DNA from: an uncultured Prevotella sp.
GTDB lineage: Bacteria; Bacteroidota; Bacteroidia; Bacteroidales; Bacteroidaceae
Length of the DNA stretch: 33,545 bases
Reading direction: 5' to 3'
Assembly (NCBI GenBank): GCA_900547005.1
Contig: URER01000027.1
Coordinates: forward strand, 1 to 33,545
The translations under genes and the position numbers were made by a program. Positions 25,797 to 33,051 of this stretch are shown here, in pieces. Position 1 is the stretch's first letter; the number at the start of each line of letters is the position of its first letter. The notes beneath the pieces are model-generated. The model saw only the letters and a program-made list of their open reading frames with translations, ran no database searches and had not been told where the DNA came from.

Positions 25797-25834
25797 AAAA
25801 AGGTTAGGACTCGCCTACTTAGCAAATCCTAACC
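25797..25834 (-). terminator. Attenuator-like hairpin between rplL and rpoB
   Basis: On the minus strand GGTTAGGA (25827-25834) pairs with TCCTAACC (25802-25809) around a 17-nt loop, followed by a run of five T (25797-25801). It lies 84 bp after the rplL stop and about 80 bp before rpoB. In E. coli the equivalent gap holds a partial terminator that lowers rpoBC relative to ribosomal protein mRNA. The hairpin is visible; the equivalent role is inference. Confidence 0.7.
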
Positions 25835-25917
25835 GTATTTCAAAAATGTGCGATATCTAATATATTTATGACGAATATCTTCGTAGTCTACATAAGATTA
25901 CGCACCATTCAATGAAC

Positions 25918-26298
25918 TTACTTCAGCTCTACCTTAGCACCTGCAGCCTCGATAGTCTTCTTCAAGTTCTCAGCCTCGTCCTTAGAAAGACCTTCCTTGA
26001 TAGTTGCAGGAGCACCGTCTACGAGATCCTTAGCCTCTTTCAGACCAAGACCACAAGCCTCCTTAACAGCCTTAACTACCTGAAGCTTTGTAGCACCAAC
26101 CTCAGCGAGGACAACATCGAAAGATGTCTTCTCCTCAGCTGCTGCAGCTGCACCACCAGCAGCAGGACCAGCAGCTACAGCTACAGCTGCAGCAGCAGGC
26201 TCGATACCATACTCGTCCTTCAGGACTGTTGCCAACTCATTTACTTCTTTTACTGTAAGATTTACTAACTCTTCAGCAATAGCTTTAATATCTGCCAT
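25918..26298 (-). CDS. rplL: 50S ribosomal protein L7/L12
   Basis: The 126-residue stalk protein binds as dimers to L10 and recruits translation factors. It has the N-terminal dimerisation helices (LVNLTVKEVNELATVLKDEY), an Ala/Gly-rich hinge (AAGPAAGGAAAAAEEK) and the C-terminal factor-binding domain (KTSFDVVLAEVG, KLQVVKAVKEACGLGLKEAK, VDGAPATIKEGLSKDEAE). It lies 53 bp downstream of rplJ. Confidence 0.98.
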   Translation of the reverse strand: MADIKAIAEELVNLTVKEVNELATVLKDEYGIEPAAAAVAVAAGPAAGGAAAAAEEKTSFDVVLAEVGATKLQVVKAVKEACGLGLKEAKDLVDGAPATIKEGLSKDEAENLKKTIEAAGAKVELK

Positions 26299-26351
26299 TT
26301 TATTTAAAATTTTAATTTTGTTTTTATACTTTGTTATGACTTTAATAATAT

Positions 26352-26870
26352 TTATTCAGGACGCTCGCCTAAAGTCTTCAGCACACCATGAATAGTGTTT
26401 GCTCCTGATTGGAGAGCAGAAACAACGTTCTTCGCCGGAGACTGCAACAATGCAACAACCTCTGCGATAAGTTCTGTCTTGCTCTTGAGAGATGCCAGTT
26501 CGTCAAGTTTATCTGCACCTACATAGATAGACTCCTCTGCATAAGCGGCTTTCAGAGAAGGAACACCTTCCTTAGCATACTCCTTCAACAACTTAGCCGG
26601 AACGTTAGCTGTATTTGAGAACATAACAGCCGTGCTACCAACGAGAGAGTCATACAACGGTTCAAAATCAATATCAGAAGCCTCGAAAGCCTTGTGGAGA
26701 AGAGTATTCTTCACAACAACCATCTTGATTTCCTGCTTGAAGCACTTGCGACGAAGGTTACTTGTAGTCTCCGCATTCAGTCCGGCAACATTCACCAAAT
26801 AGAAATGAGGATACTCCTTCAACATCTGTCCAAGTTCTGCTATAATTGTATCTTTTACTTCTTTTCTCAT
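26352..26870 (-). CDS. rplJ: 50S ribosomal protein L10
   Basis: The 172-residue protein is the base of the ribosomal stalk and carries L7/L12 dimers on its C-terminal helix. Family features are FYLVNVAGLNAETTSNLRRKC, KMVVVKNTLLHKAF near residue 50 and LVGSTAVMFS near residue 80. It lies 18 bp after rplA in the usual rplKAJL order. In other bacteria L10 with L7/L12 represses its own mRNA; I did not identify the leader structure here. Confidence 0.98.
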   Translation of the reverse strand: MRKEVKDTIIAELGQMLKEYPHFYLVNVAGLNAETTSNLRRKCFKQEIKMVVVKNTLLHKAFEASDIDFEPLYDSLVGSTAVMFSNTANVPAKLLKEYAKEGVPSLKAAYAEESIYVGADKLDELASLKSKTELIAEVVALLQSPAKNVVSALQSGANTIHGVLKTLGERPE

Positions 26871-26888
26871 TTTACAAAACTTTTAGAG

Positions 26889-27581
26889 TTATTCAACTGA
26901 TTTAGGATCAATCTTGATACCCTTACTCATTGTGCTCGAAATAAAGATACTCTTGATATATGTACCTTTAGCAGCAGAAGGTTTAAGCTTGATAACAGTA
27001 GATATAAATTCCTTTGCATTTCCGAAAATCTGCTCAGGTGTCATGCTTACCTTACCGATTGATGTGTGGATAATACCAGCCTTATCAACCTTAAAGTCTA
27101 TCTTACCCTGCTTAACTTCCTTAACTGCCTTAGCAACATCCATAGTTACAGTACCGCTCTTTGGGTTTGGCATCAATCCACGAGGACCGAGTACACGACC
27201 CAAAGGACCAATCTTACCCATACAAGACGGCATTGTGATAATGACATCAATATCTGTCCATCCACCCTTGATCTTTTCTACATATTCATCAAGACCAACA
27301 TAATCAGCGCCGGCAGCCTTAGCAGCCTCTTCCTGATCCGGTGTACAGAGACAGAGCACACGTGTTACTTTACCAGTTCCATTCGGGAGCGAAACAACGC
27401 CACGAACCATCTGGTCAGCTTTACGCGGGTCAACGCCCAAGCGCACATCAACATCTACAGAAGCATCGAACTTGGTAGTAGTAATTTCCTTTACCAAATC
27501 TACAGCTTCTTTCAATGTGTACGCCTTCCCTGTCTCAACCTTCTCAGCTACTGATTTCTGATTTTTTGTCAGTTTACTCAT
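26889..27581 (-). CDS. rplA: 50S ribosomal protein L1
   Basis: The 230-residue protein of the mobile L1 stalk binds 23S rRNA near the E site and, in other bacteria, represses its own operon. Family segments are KFDASVDVDVRLGVDPRKADQ shortened to RLGVDPRKADQMVRG, LPNGTGKVTRVLC, and LGRVLGPRGLMPNPKSGTV. It lies 18 bp downstream of rplK. Confidence 0.98.
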   Translation of the reverse strand: MSKLTKNQKSVAEKVETGKAYTLKEAVDLVKEITTTKFDASVDVDVRLGVDPRKADQMVRGVVSLPNGTGKVTRVLCLCTPDQEEAAKAAGADYVGLDEYVEKIKGGWTDIDVIITMPSCMGKIGPLGRVLGPRGLMPNPKSGTVTMDVAKAVKEVKQGKIDFKVDKAGIIHTSIGKVSMTPEQIFGNAKEFISTVIKLKPSAAKGTYIKSIFISSTMSKGIKIDPKSVE

Positions 27582-27599
27582 TTTAATTGAAGATTTTAA

Positions 27600-28040
27600 T
27601 TATTTACCAGGGAAGTCCCCTTTAACGGTGATACCCATACTTCTGGCTGTACCGGCAATAAGCTTCATTGCAGACTCTACGGTAAAGCAATTCAGGTCTG
27701 GCATTTTATCCTCTGCGATAGCCTTAATCTGATCCCAAGTTACACTTGCGACTTTCTTACGATTAGGCTCACCGGAACCACCCTTTAGCTTAGCAGCCTC
27801 CATCAACTGCACAGCAGCAGGAGGAGTCTTTATGATAAAGCTGAATGACTTGTCGGTATAGTAAGTAATTACAACTGGCAATACTTTACCAGCCTTGTCC
27901 TGGGTGCGGGCATTGAACTCCTTACAGAATCCCATGATATTAATACCCTTAGAACCAAGTGCAGGTCCTACTGGGGGGGAAGGATTCGCTGCGCCACCTT
28001 TAATCTGTAATTTGATTAATCCAGCAACTTCTTTAGCCAT
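27600..28040 (-). CDS. rplK: 50S ribosomal protein L11
   Basis: The 146-residue protein of the GTPase-associated centre binds 23S rRNA and the thiopeptide antibiotic site. The N-terminal proline-rich PSPPVGPALGSKGINIMGFC and the C-terminal rRNA-binding part (NCFTVESAMKLIAGTARSMG) are clear. It lies 60 bp after nusG; together they start the ribosomal protein part of the operon. Confidence 0.98.
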   Translation of the reverse strand: MAKEVAGLIKLQIKGGAANPSPPVGPALGSKGINIMGFCKEFNARTQDKAGKVLPVVITYYTDKSFSFIIKTPPAAVQLMEAAKLKGGSGEPNRKKVASVTWDQIKAIAEDKMPDLNCFTVESAMKLIAGTARSMGITVKGDFPGK

Positions 28041-28100
28041 TTCTCTTTGTTAATATTAAAATTGAAAACTATATGGAAGTCAAGACATCCGTAACAATGC

Positions 28101-28649
28101 CTATTCTTCCTTTGATACTTGCATAAAACTCAACTCCAACGGGTTCTGGCGTCCGAAAATCATCACCATAACTTTCAGTTTATGCTTCTCGGTATTAACC
28201 TCTTCGATTACTCCGTGGAAGCCACTGAACGGACCATCCGTAACCTTAACCGATTCACCGACCTCATAAGGAACATCAACAATGTTCTCAAGTTCAGAAT
28301 CCTCGACATTACCAAGGAGACGGTTAACGTCAGCTTGTCTTACAGGAGACGGAGAACTCATTCCTCCAAGAAAACCAAGTACATTTGGCATGAAGCGCAA
28401 TGAAGATGCAACTTCTGCGGTCATGCTGGCTTCGACAAGCACATATCCCGGAAGACTGAGTCTTTCCTTGACAACCCTCTTGCCGTCACTACGCGAAGAA
28501 GCGTGCTTCTCCACAGGCAAAAGTACCTGAGAAACACGTTGAGCAAGTCTTTCGTTGTGTTTGAGCTCAGCCTCGATGTATTCTTTCACCTTAGCTTCTT
28601 TCCCACTCACAGCACGAAGTACATACCATTTCTTTTCTGTATCAGCCAT
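28101..28649 (-). CDS. nusG: Transcription termination/antitermination factor NusG
   Basis: NusG binds RNA polymerase through its N-terminal domain and Rho or S10 through its KOW domain. The 182-residue frame from the ATG at 28649 starts MADTEKKWYVLRAVSGKE, the standard NusG start; an upstream in-frame ATG at 28703 would overlap secE and was rejected. The N-terminal domain contains LPGYVLVEASMT and FMPNVLGFLGG. The KOW motif is VKVTDGPFSGFHGVIEEVN near the C-terminus. The order secE-nusG-rplK is the conserved bacterial arrangement. Confidence 0.97.
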   Translation of the reverse strand: MADTEKKWYVLRAVSGKEAKVKEYIEAELKHNERLAQRVSQVLLPVEKHASSRSDGKRVVKERLSLPGYVLVEASMTAEVASSLRFMPNVLGFLGGMSSPSPVRQADVNRLLGNVEDSELENIVDVPYEVGESVKVTDGPFSGFHGVIEEVNTEKHKLKVMVMIFGRQNPLELSFMQVSKEE

Positions 28650-28662
28650 TGTATCTATTGAT

Positions 28663-28854
28663 TTAGCTTGGATAAACGAATTGCATAATGTGTTGGAACA
28701 CAAAATCCATTGCGAACACTACCAATGCAATGACAAGGGAAGCAGATAATACAACCATTGCACTATGAGTCAGTTCGCGCCGTGTTGGCCAAGTTGTCTT
28801 ATGCGCAAGTTCATCGTAGCAAACCTTGCAATAATTTACAAACTTCTTAAACAT
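28663..28854 (-). CDS. secE: Preprotein translocase subunit SecE
   Basis: The 63-residue SecE stabilises SecY in the protein-export channel. It is the short one-helix form: an amphipathic N-terminal helix (FVNYCKVCYDELAHKTTWP, with the conserved W-P) followed by one membrane helix (about 31-52, AMVVLSASLVIALVVFAMDF). It lies 13 bp before nusG and 16 bp after tRNA-Trp, the conserved order. Confidence 0.95.
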   Translation of the reverse strand: MFKKFVNYCKVCYDELAHKTTWPTRRELTHSAMVVLSASLVIALVVFAMDFVFQHIMQFVYPS

Positions 28855-28870
28855 ATTATCTTTATATTAG

Positions 28871-28943
28871 CACGGGAAGGAGGACTCGAACCCACGACCC
28901 TCGGTTTTGGAGACCGATGCTCTACCAACTGAGCTATTCCCGT
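28871..28943 (-). tRNA. tRNA-Trp (CCA)
   Basis: A complete cloverleaf of 73 nt on the minus strand. The acceptor arms ACGGGAA and TTCCCGT pair fully and the discriminator is G. The D-arm is AGCTCAGTTGGTAGAGC-like, the anticodon loop reads CTCCAAA with anticodon CCA, and the T-loop is GGTTCGAGTCC. CCA is not encoded at the 3' end. It stands between tuf and secE. Confidence 0.97.
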
Positions 28944-28975
28944 AAAATAAGTTCCCGCAACGCGGTCACGGGAAC
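28944..28975 (-). terminator. Hairpin with T-rich tail between tuf and tRNA-Trp
   Basis: On the minus strand GTTCCCG (28969-28975) pairs with CGGGAAC (28951-28957) around an 11-nt loop, followed by TTATTTT (28944-28950). It could terminate tuf transcripts, or act as an attenuator or processing stem, because tRNA-Trp begins immediately after it and I see no separate promoter for that tRNA. Confidence 0.55.
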
Positions 28976-29000
28976 CTTAGTATATATACTCAGACTTGAA

Positions 29001-30185
29001 TTAGTCCTCGTAAACTTCTGTAATCTGACCAGAACCTACTGTACGACCACCCTCGCGGATAGCGAAACGCAGACCCTTGTTCAATGCAACAGCGTAGATA
29101 AGCTCAACTGTGATCTCTACGTTATCACCAGGCATTACCATTTCCACGCCCTCCGGCAGAGAAATCTCACCGGTGCAGTCCATTGTACGGAGATAGAACT
29201 GTGGACGATACTTGTTTCCGAACGGAGTATGACGACCACCCTCTTCCTTCTTCAACACGTAGATAGAAGCCTTGAACTTCTTGAATGGCTTAATCTGACC
29301 CGGATGGCAGAGTACCATACCACGCTTGATTTCGTTCTTATCGATACCACGGAGGAGAAGACCTACGTTATCACCAGCCTGACCCTCATCAAGGAGCTTG
29401 CGGAACATCTCAACGCCTGTTACAACAGACTTCTTGTCCTCACCAAGACCAAGGAGTTCAACCTCATCACCAACATGGATAACACCAGTCTCGATACGAC
29501 CAGTAGCAACAGTACCACGACCTGTGATAGAGAATACATCCTCAACCGGCATCAAGAAAGGTTTGTCAGTAGCGCGAGGCGGTTCCTGAATCCACTCATC
29601 AACAGTGTTCATGAGTTCCATTACCTTTTCTTCCCACTTTGCAACACCGTTCAAAGCACCGAGTGCAGAGCCGCGGATAATAGGAGTATCCTCTTCGAAT
29701 TCATACCGAGAAAGTATTTCAGAAACCTCCATCTCAACAAGTTCAAGCATTTCCTCGTCTTCAACCATATCACATTTGTTGAGGAATACAACCAAGCGAG
29801 GTACGTTCACCTGACGAGCGAGAAGCACGTGTTCACGAGTCTGAGGCATAGGACCATCAGTTGCAGCAACAACGAGAATAGCACCATCCATCTGAGCAGC
29901 ACCAGTTACCATGTTCTTTACATAGTCGGCGTGTCCCGGACAGTCAACGTGAGCATAGTGACGATTTGCAGTCTCATACTCTACGTGAGCAGTGTTGATA
30001 GTAATACCACGCTCTTTCTCCTCCGGAGCGTTATCAATCTGATCGAAAGACTTAACCTCAGAAAGACCAGCCTTAGCCAATACAGTTGTGATGGCAGCGG
30101 TCAGAGTAGTCTTACCATGGTCAACGTGACCGATAGTACCGATATTAACGTGCGGTTTCGTGCGCACAAAACTTTCTTTAGCCAT
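29001..30185 (-). CDS. tuf: Elongation factor Tu
   Basis: The 394-residue GTPase delivers aminoacyl-tRNA to the ribosome. G1 is GHVDHGKT (19-26), G3 DCPGHADY, G4 NKCDMVED and G5 the SAL segment (RGSALGAL); domain 2 contains PVEDVFSITGRGTVATGRIE and domain 3 the FKASIYVLKKEEGGRHTPF region. The gene follows the tRNA-Thr(GGU) gene by 63 bp, as tufB follows thrT in E. coli. It probably shares the promoter before the tRNA cluster. Confidence 0.99.
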   Translation of the reverse strand: MAKESFVRTKPHVNIGTIGHVDHGKTTLTAAITTVLAKAGLSEVKSFDQIDNAPEEKERGITINTAHVEYETANRHYAHVDCPGHADYVKNMVTGAAQMDGAILVVAATDGPMPQTREHVLLARQVNVPRLVVFLNKCDMVEDEEMLELVEMEVSEILSRYEFEEDTPIIRGSALGALNGVAKWEEKVMELMNTVDEWIQEPPRATDKPFLMPVEDVFSITGRGTVATGRIETGVIHVGDEVELLGLGEDKKSVVTGVEMFRKLLDEGQAGDNVGLLLRGIDKNEIKRGMVLCHPGQIKPFKKFKASIYVLKKEEGGRHTPFGNKYRPQFYLRTMDCTGEISLPEGVEMVMPGDNVEITVELIYAVALNKGLRFAIREGGRTVGSGQITEVYED

Positions 30186-30248
30186 AGCTTTTATTTATTT
30201 AAATGAATAATCGGTGAATTATGTTTTTTAGTTTAATAAAACAAGTAG

Positions 30249-30320
<72 letters not shown>

Positions 30321-30328
30321 TTAGTTAG

Positions 30329-30401
30329 AGCGGAAAACGGGGCTCAAACCCGCGACCCCCAGCTTGGAAGGCTAGTGCTCTATCAACTGAGCTATTTCCG
30401 C
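30329..30401 (-). tRNA. tRNA-Gly (UCC)
   Basis: 73 nt, minus strand. Acceptor GCGGAAA pairs with TTTCCGC, discriminator T. The anticodon loop is CTTCCAA with anticodon TCC. It lies 8 bp from the next tRNA and is cotranscribed. Confidence 0.97.
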
Positions 30402-30418
30402 AAAAACTTCTACTGAAG

Positions 30419-30501
30419 TGGGTGGTGATGGATTCGAACCACCGAAGTCGAAAGACAGCAGATTTACAGTCTGCCCCATTTGGCCACTCTGGTAACCACC
30501 C
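30419..30501 (-). tRNA. tRNA-Tyr (GUA)
   Basis: 83 nt, minus strand, with a long variable arm as expected for a class II tRNA. Acceptor GGGTGGT pairs with ACCACCC, discriminator A. The anticodon stem GCAGA/TCTGC encloses CTGTAAA with anticodon GTA. Confidence 0.97.
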
Positions 30502-30525
30502 CTGTTTTAGTCCCGCCCCCTGTCG

Positions 30526-30599
30526 AGCCTCTTGTCGGATTCGAACCAACGACCCCGAGATTACAAATCACGTGCTCTGGCCAACTGAGCTAAAGAGGC
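30526..30599 (-). tRNA. tRNA-Thr (UGU)
   Basis: 74 nt, minus strand. Acceptor GCCTCTT pairs with AAGAGGC, discriminator T. The anticodon stem CGTGA/TCTCG-like encloses TTTGTAA with anticodon TGT. It is the first gene of the tRNA-tuf unit, about 50 nt from its promoter. Confidence 0.95.
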
Positions 30600-30603
30600 A
30601 AGT

Positions 30604-30658
30604 CTTTGCAGCCGTTCAGCGTGCATTTTTTAGGACTTGTTCTAAAACGGCTGCAAAG
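30604..30658. repeat. Perfect 13-bp inverted repeat at the tRNA-tuf promoter
   Basis: CTTTGCAGCCGTT (30604-30616) and AACGGCTGCAAAG (30646-30658) are exact complements with a 29-bp spacer. The right arm includes the TTTG half of the -7 box (30654-30661). No T-run follows, so it does not look like a terminator of the upstream hpf gene. Confidence 0.7.
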
Positions 30659-30684
30659 TTACGGCTTTTTTTTTAATCTCCAAA
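30654..30684 (-). promoter_or_regulatory. Promoter of the tRNA-tuf operon
   Basis: On the minus strand TTTG (30681-30684) is followed after 19 nt by TAACTTTG (30654-30661), a full match to the Bacteroidetes consensus. Transcription would start near 30650, about 50 nt before tRNA-Thr(UGU). Confidence 0.8.
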
Positions 30685-30701
30685 TTTTTTACGGGATTTT
30701 T

Positions 30702-31001
30702 TTACTTTTCCCTTAATTTTTCCTTATATTTGGTCAGCTGAACCCTCATTGCATCAACACACAAATCTACACCTTCCTCAAATGTGTCGCACGTTTTTTC
30801 TACAAAAAGCGTGTTTCCCGGCACCGAAACGGTGAGGCTTGTAACTTTATTTAATGCTGTTGCTGGTTTCTGAACCTTTAATTGCACCTCTACTTTCTGT
30901 ATGTCTTCGTAACTCTTTGATAATTTCTCGGCTTTCTTATTAACGAATGCCTGCAATTTCTCGGTAGCGTCGAAATGAATCGACTGAATCATAACTTCCA
31001 T
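30702..31001 (-). CDS. hpf: Ribosome hibernation-promoting factor (HPF/RaiA family)
   Basis: A 99-residue short-form hibernation factor that binds the 30S subunit and silences ribosomes in slow growth. It has the beta-alpha-beta-beta-beta-alpha layout: MIQSIHFDATEKLQAFVNKK, then KVEVQLKVQ, SLTVSVPGNTLFVEK and the helix GVDLCVDAMRVQLTKYKEKL. It lies 23 bp after the recombinase gene and is probably cotranscribed with rpsU and the recombinase. The long-form C-terminal dimerisation domain is absent. Confidence 0.9.
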   Translation of the reverse strand: MEVMIQSIHFDATEKLQAFVNKKAEKLSKSYEDIQKVEVQLKVQKPATALNKVTSLTVSVPGNTLFVEKTCDTFEEGVDLCVDAMRVQLTKYKEKLREK

Positions 31002-31024
31002 AGTTCCCTCCGTTTTTAATAAGG

Positions 31025-31903
31025 TTAAGCCCGTGGATGGGCGTTTTTATAGATTTTCTTCAACTGCTCGAATGTCGTATGCGTATAAATCTCAGTCGTA
31101 GAGAGACTCGCATGACCAAGCAGTTTTTTCACACTTTCAAGTCCCGCTTCATGATTAAGCATTGCCGTTGCGAATGAGTGGCGCAACACGTGCGGCGAAC
31201 ATTTCTTCTGAGTCGACACTTTCAAGAGGTTCTTTCTGACAGCGTATGCCACCTGCCCCCTACTCAACCTTCTGCCTTTTCGCGAAACCATCAGAGCCTC
31301 GCAATCTTTTTCAGACAGCATATCCCTTACCGAGATATATTCTTTCAGTGCCGTCGCCAGTTCTTCCCCGAAAGGAATCACGCGTTGCTTGTTTCCCTTT
31401 CCCGTCACTTTCAACTCACCGACCACAAAGTCGACATCGCTATTATCCAACCCGATTAGCTCAGAAAGGCGCATCCCTGTCTCATATAATAATATAATTA
31501 AGGTACGCGCGAGGGTATCTCCATAGTTGTCTTTCCACATACTATTATCGAGAACCTCATCCATTTCCCGCTCTTTCATATACGCCGGCAACAGTCTTTT
31601 ATTTTTAGGACCACGCAGCGAATAGGCCGGATCTGAATCCACGAGGTGGCGTTTTAGGGCAAAACGATAAAAGGAACGCAAAGCACTCAACCGTCTGTTG
31701 ATTGAAGTTGCAGTGTTTCCTTTATCCATCATACTCTCCATCCACCTACGGATAACATCAGAGTCTACCGACTCCCAAGAGAGTTGATTATCCAATTTTT
31801 GCATGAACAGCTCAAACTCTTTCAAGTCCTTGCCGTAACTTTCCACTGTAAGCGGAGAGTAATTCCGCTCCAAGCGCAAGTAGTCTAAAAATTGTTCTCT
31901 CAT
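31025..31903 (-). CDS. xerC: Xer-type tyrosine recombinase
   Basis: The 292-residue protein has an N-terminal SAM-like core-binding domain (1-90) and a C-terminal catalytic domain. Catalytic residues are all visible: R145 (GMRLSEL), K169 (TGKGNKQR), H238 and R241 (HVLRHSFA), H264 (LLGHASL) and the nucleophile Y273 (TTEIYTH). Xer recombinases resolve chromosome dimers at dif. Its size and its place between rpsU and hpf fit a housekeeping Xer and not a phage integrase. XerC versus XerD cannot be decided from this sequence alone. A 7-bp inverted repeat lies just before its start. Confidence 0.9.
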   Translation of the reverse strand: MREQFLDYLRLERNYSPLTVESYGKDLKEFELFMQKLDNQLSWESVDSDVIRRWMESMMDKGNTATSINRRLSALRSFYRFALKRHLVDSDPAYSLRGPKNKRLLPAYMKEREMDEVLDNSMWKDNYGDTLARTLIILLYETGMRLSELIGLDNSDVDFVVGELKVTGKGNKQRVIPFGEELATALKEYISVRDMLSEKDCEALMVSRKGRRLSRGQVAYAVRKNLLKVSTQKKCSPHVLRHSFATAMLNHEAGLESVKKLLGHASLSTTEIYTHTTFEQLKKIYKNAHPRA

Positions 31904-31908
31904 CGCAA

Positions 31909-31936
31909 CGTTGCCTTCATCACGGTTTCGGCAACG
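31909..31936 (-). promoter_or_regulatory. Hairpin directly before the recombinase start codon
   Basis: CGTTGCC and GGCAACG (31909-31915 and 31930-31936) form a perfect 7-bp stem with a 14-nt loop, 6 nt before the ATG at 31903. The same stretch holds a six-codon upstream frame whose TGA overlaps the recombinase ATG. It may influence initiation. Confidence 0.4.
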
Positions 31937-31981
31937 AATTTACGGAAATTTATTCAAACTACCAAGAAAAACGGAGTATTT

Positions 31982-32173
31982 TTATTCCTCCGCGTCTCTC
32001 ATTTTCTGTACATAGACAGCGTGTTCCATCTTAAGTCTCTTCAAGACAGAGGGTTTGTCATACTGCTGACGAGCGCGAAGCTCTTTAACAACACCAGTCT
32101 TTTCAAACTTTCTCTTGAACTTCTTGAGAGCTCTTTCGATGTTCTCACCATCTTTTACGGGTACAATAATCAT
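31982..32173 (-). CDS. rpsU: 30S ribosomal protein S21
   Basis: A 63-residue basic protein of the 30S platform near the mRNA exit. It matches the family from MIIVPVKDGENIERALKKFKR to the shared RKFEKTGVVKELRARQQYDKP and ends with a Glu-rich tail. It is the first gene of the unit that continues with the recombinase and hpf. Confidence 0.97.
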   Translation of the reverse strand: MIIVPVKDGENIERALKKFKRKFEKTGVVKELRARQQYDKPSVLKRLKMEHAVYVQKMRDAEE

Positions 32174-32240
32174 CTTTTTGTTTTTTTGTTATTTAATTGT
32201 TAAAACTGTGATTATGGCGTAATGCCACAATTTGCGGGTG

Positions 32241-32272
32241 CAAAATTACTGCTTATTTATCAAACTGCCAAA
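32241..32272 (-). promoter_or_regulatory. Promoter of rpsU
   Basis: On the minus strand TTTG (32269-32272) is followed after 20 nt by TAATTTTG (32241-32248), a full match to the consensus. The expected leader is about 65 nt. Confidence 0.75.
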
Positions 32273-32287
32273 TATTTAGAGAGTTTT

Positions 32288-32451
32288 TTATTTATGAAAT
32301 AAAGAGTCAACAATAATTCTGCTGTCAGCTTTCTGAATTTTGATATGGGCTGTACCGCCTGCCGTAAATTTTGAGGGTAAACGACCTGCCAGGATCCAAT
32401 AGTCGGTATTCCGGAATATACATCAAAAGGACAGTGTTCTTTAATTTCTTC
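32288..32451 (-). pseudogene. C-terminal remnant of an NTF2-fold immunity protein, frameshifted
   Basis: On the minus strand one frame reads EEIKEHCPFDVY and the next, one base out of step, reads RNTDYWILAGRLP and then GGTAHIKIQKADSRI before a stop at 32288. Joined, these resemble the C-terminal half of the NTF2-fold immunity family: a CPF segment, an aromatic strand with G-x-LP, then GG followed by an I-x-I-x-K strand. A missing base near 32419 explains the break. The N-terminal half is gone, replaced by the membrane protein gene whose stop overlaps the remnant. The family call is from memory of the pattern and is moderate. Confidence 0.5.
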
Positions 32452-32452
32452 A

Positions 32453-32854
32453 TTACTTTCGAAAAATGATTCCCGTAATAGCACTAATACCTAAAGCAAA
32501 TATAATTATATAGGAATCATCGCGATACCATGGAGTAATAAAATCTCCAGATGTAGGGATTTGGAGTGGAAAGCATTCCAACATAATTTTGTCATATATG
32601 CCTACAAGTAACCACGGCAAAAGAGAATATATTATAGTCTTACTTAACTTGTTAATAATAATTCTATTAATCCCTATTATGTGAATGCCCAATATCATAA
32701 TACAATATAAAGGTATATAGAATATTGTCATAATAAGATAGTTGACGAAAAGTCCTAAATTATCCAAGTCCCCATCAGAAGCTATCACAAAAGCACCTCC
32801 AATCCAAAGACAATTCAAGAAATAAAACCGTACTGTTTTACTTATAGTATTCAT
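32453..32854 (-). CDS. Small membrane protein, four predicted helices (possible immunity protein)
   Basis: The 133 residues contain about four hydrophobic helices: FYFLNCLWIGGAFVIA (about 10-25), LIMTIFYIPLYCIMILGIHI (about 40-59), IIYSLLPWLLVGIYDKI (about 73-89) and YIIIFALGISAITGII (about 114-130). I do not recognise the family. It starts 2 bp after the stop of the preceding small gene, so it is part of one tightly packed unit. Small membrane proteins in such clusters are often immunity proteins against membrane-active toxins; that role is inferred from context only. Confidence 0.6.
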   Translation of the reverse strand: MNTISKTVRFYFLNCLWIGGAFVIASDGDLDNLGLFVNYLIMTIFYIPLYCIMILGIHIIGINRIIINKLSKTIIYSLLPWLLVGIYDKIMLECFPLQIPTSGDFITPWYRDDSYIIIFALGISAITGIIFRK

Positions 32855-32856
32855 AA

Positions 32857-33051
32857 TTAATGTGAGCGCGTTGTATTTAACATTCTATCGAATTCCTGTA
32901 TAAGTTTTTCGTCATTAACAGCCCTTTCCTGTTCTTCCTTTGTCCATGACATTGCAGAAGAATTAAAATAAAGAATAAAATCGTGTATAAATTCCTCTAT
33001 TTCATGATACCCAAACCTTGACATCATGTAAAACATCAGTTTCTTTTTCAT
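32857..33051 (-). CDS. Small protein containing a displaced toxin-tail segment
   Basis: The 64-residue frame starts MKKKLMFYMMSRFGYHEIEE and contains FGYHEIEEFIHDF, also found in the partial gene at the window end (GYHEIEEFIHDF there). The shared DNA is 44-45 bp with a single-base length difference. Beyond that point the sequence continues differently (WTKEEQERAVNDEKLIQEF). It overlaps the preceding gene by 4 bp (ATGA type). It is probably a chimeric leftover of an older gene tail, and may not be functional. No family is recognised. Confidence 0.5.
   Translation of the reverse strand: MKKKLMFYMMSRFGYHEIEEFIHDFILYFNSSAMSWTKEEQERAVNDEKLIQEFDRMLNTTRSH

Noticed and set aside
28917..30206. A 429-codon open frame on the plus strand across tuf and tRNA-Trp
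   Set aside because: It is the antisense of tuf, whose protein is unmistakable, and it runs through a tRNA gene. The translation has no recognisable domain.
31025..31903. Mobile-element integrase
   Set aside because: The tyrosine recombinase sits between rpsU and hpf without an attachment site or cargo, and its size and domains fit a housekeeping Xer protein.
32260..32484. A 74-codon minus-strand frame over the NTF2-like remnant
   Set aside because: It joins part of the membrane protein gene in another frame with the remnant; the immunity-like sequence lies partly in a different frame.
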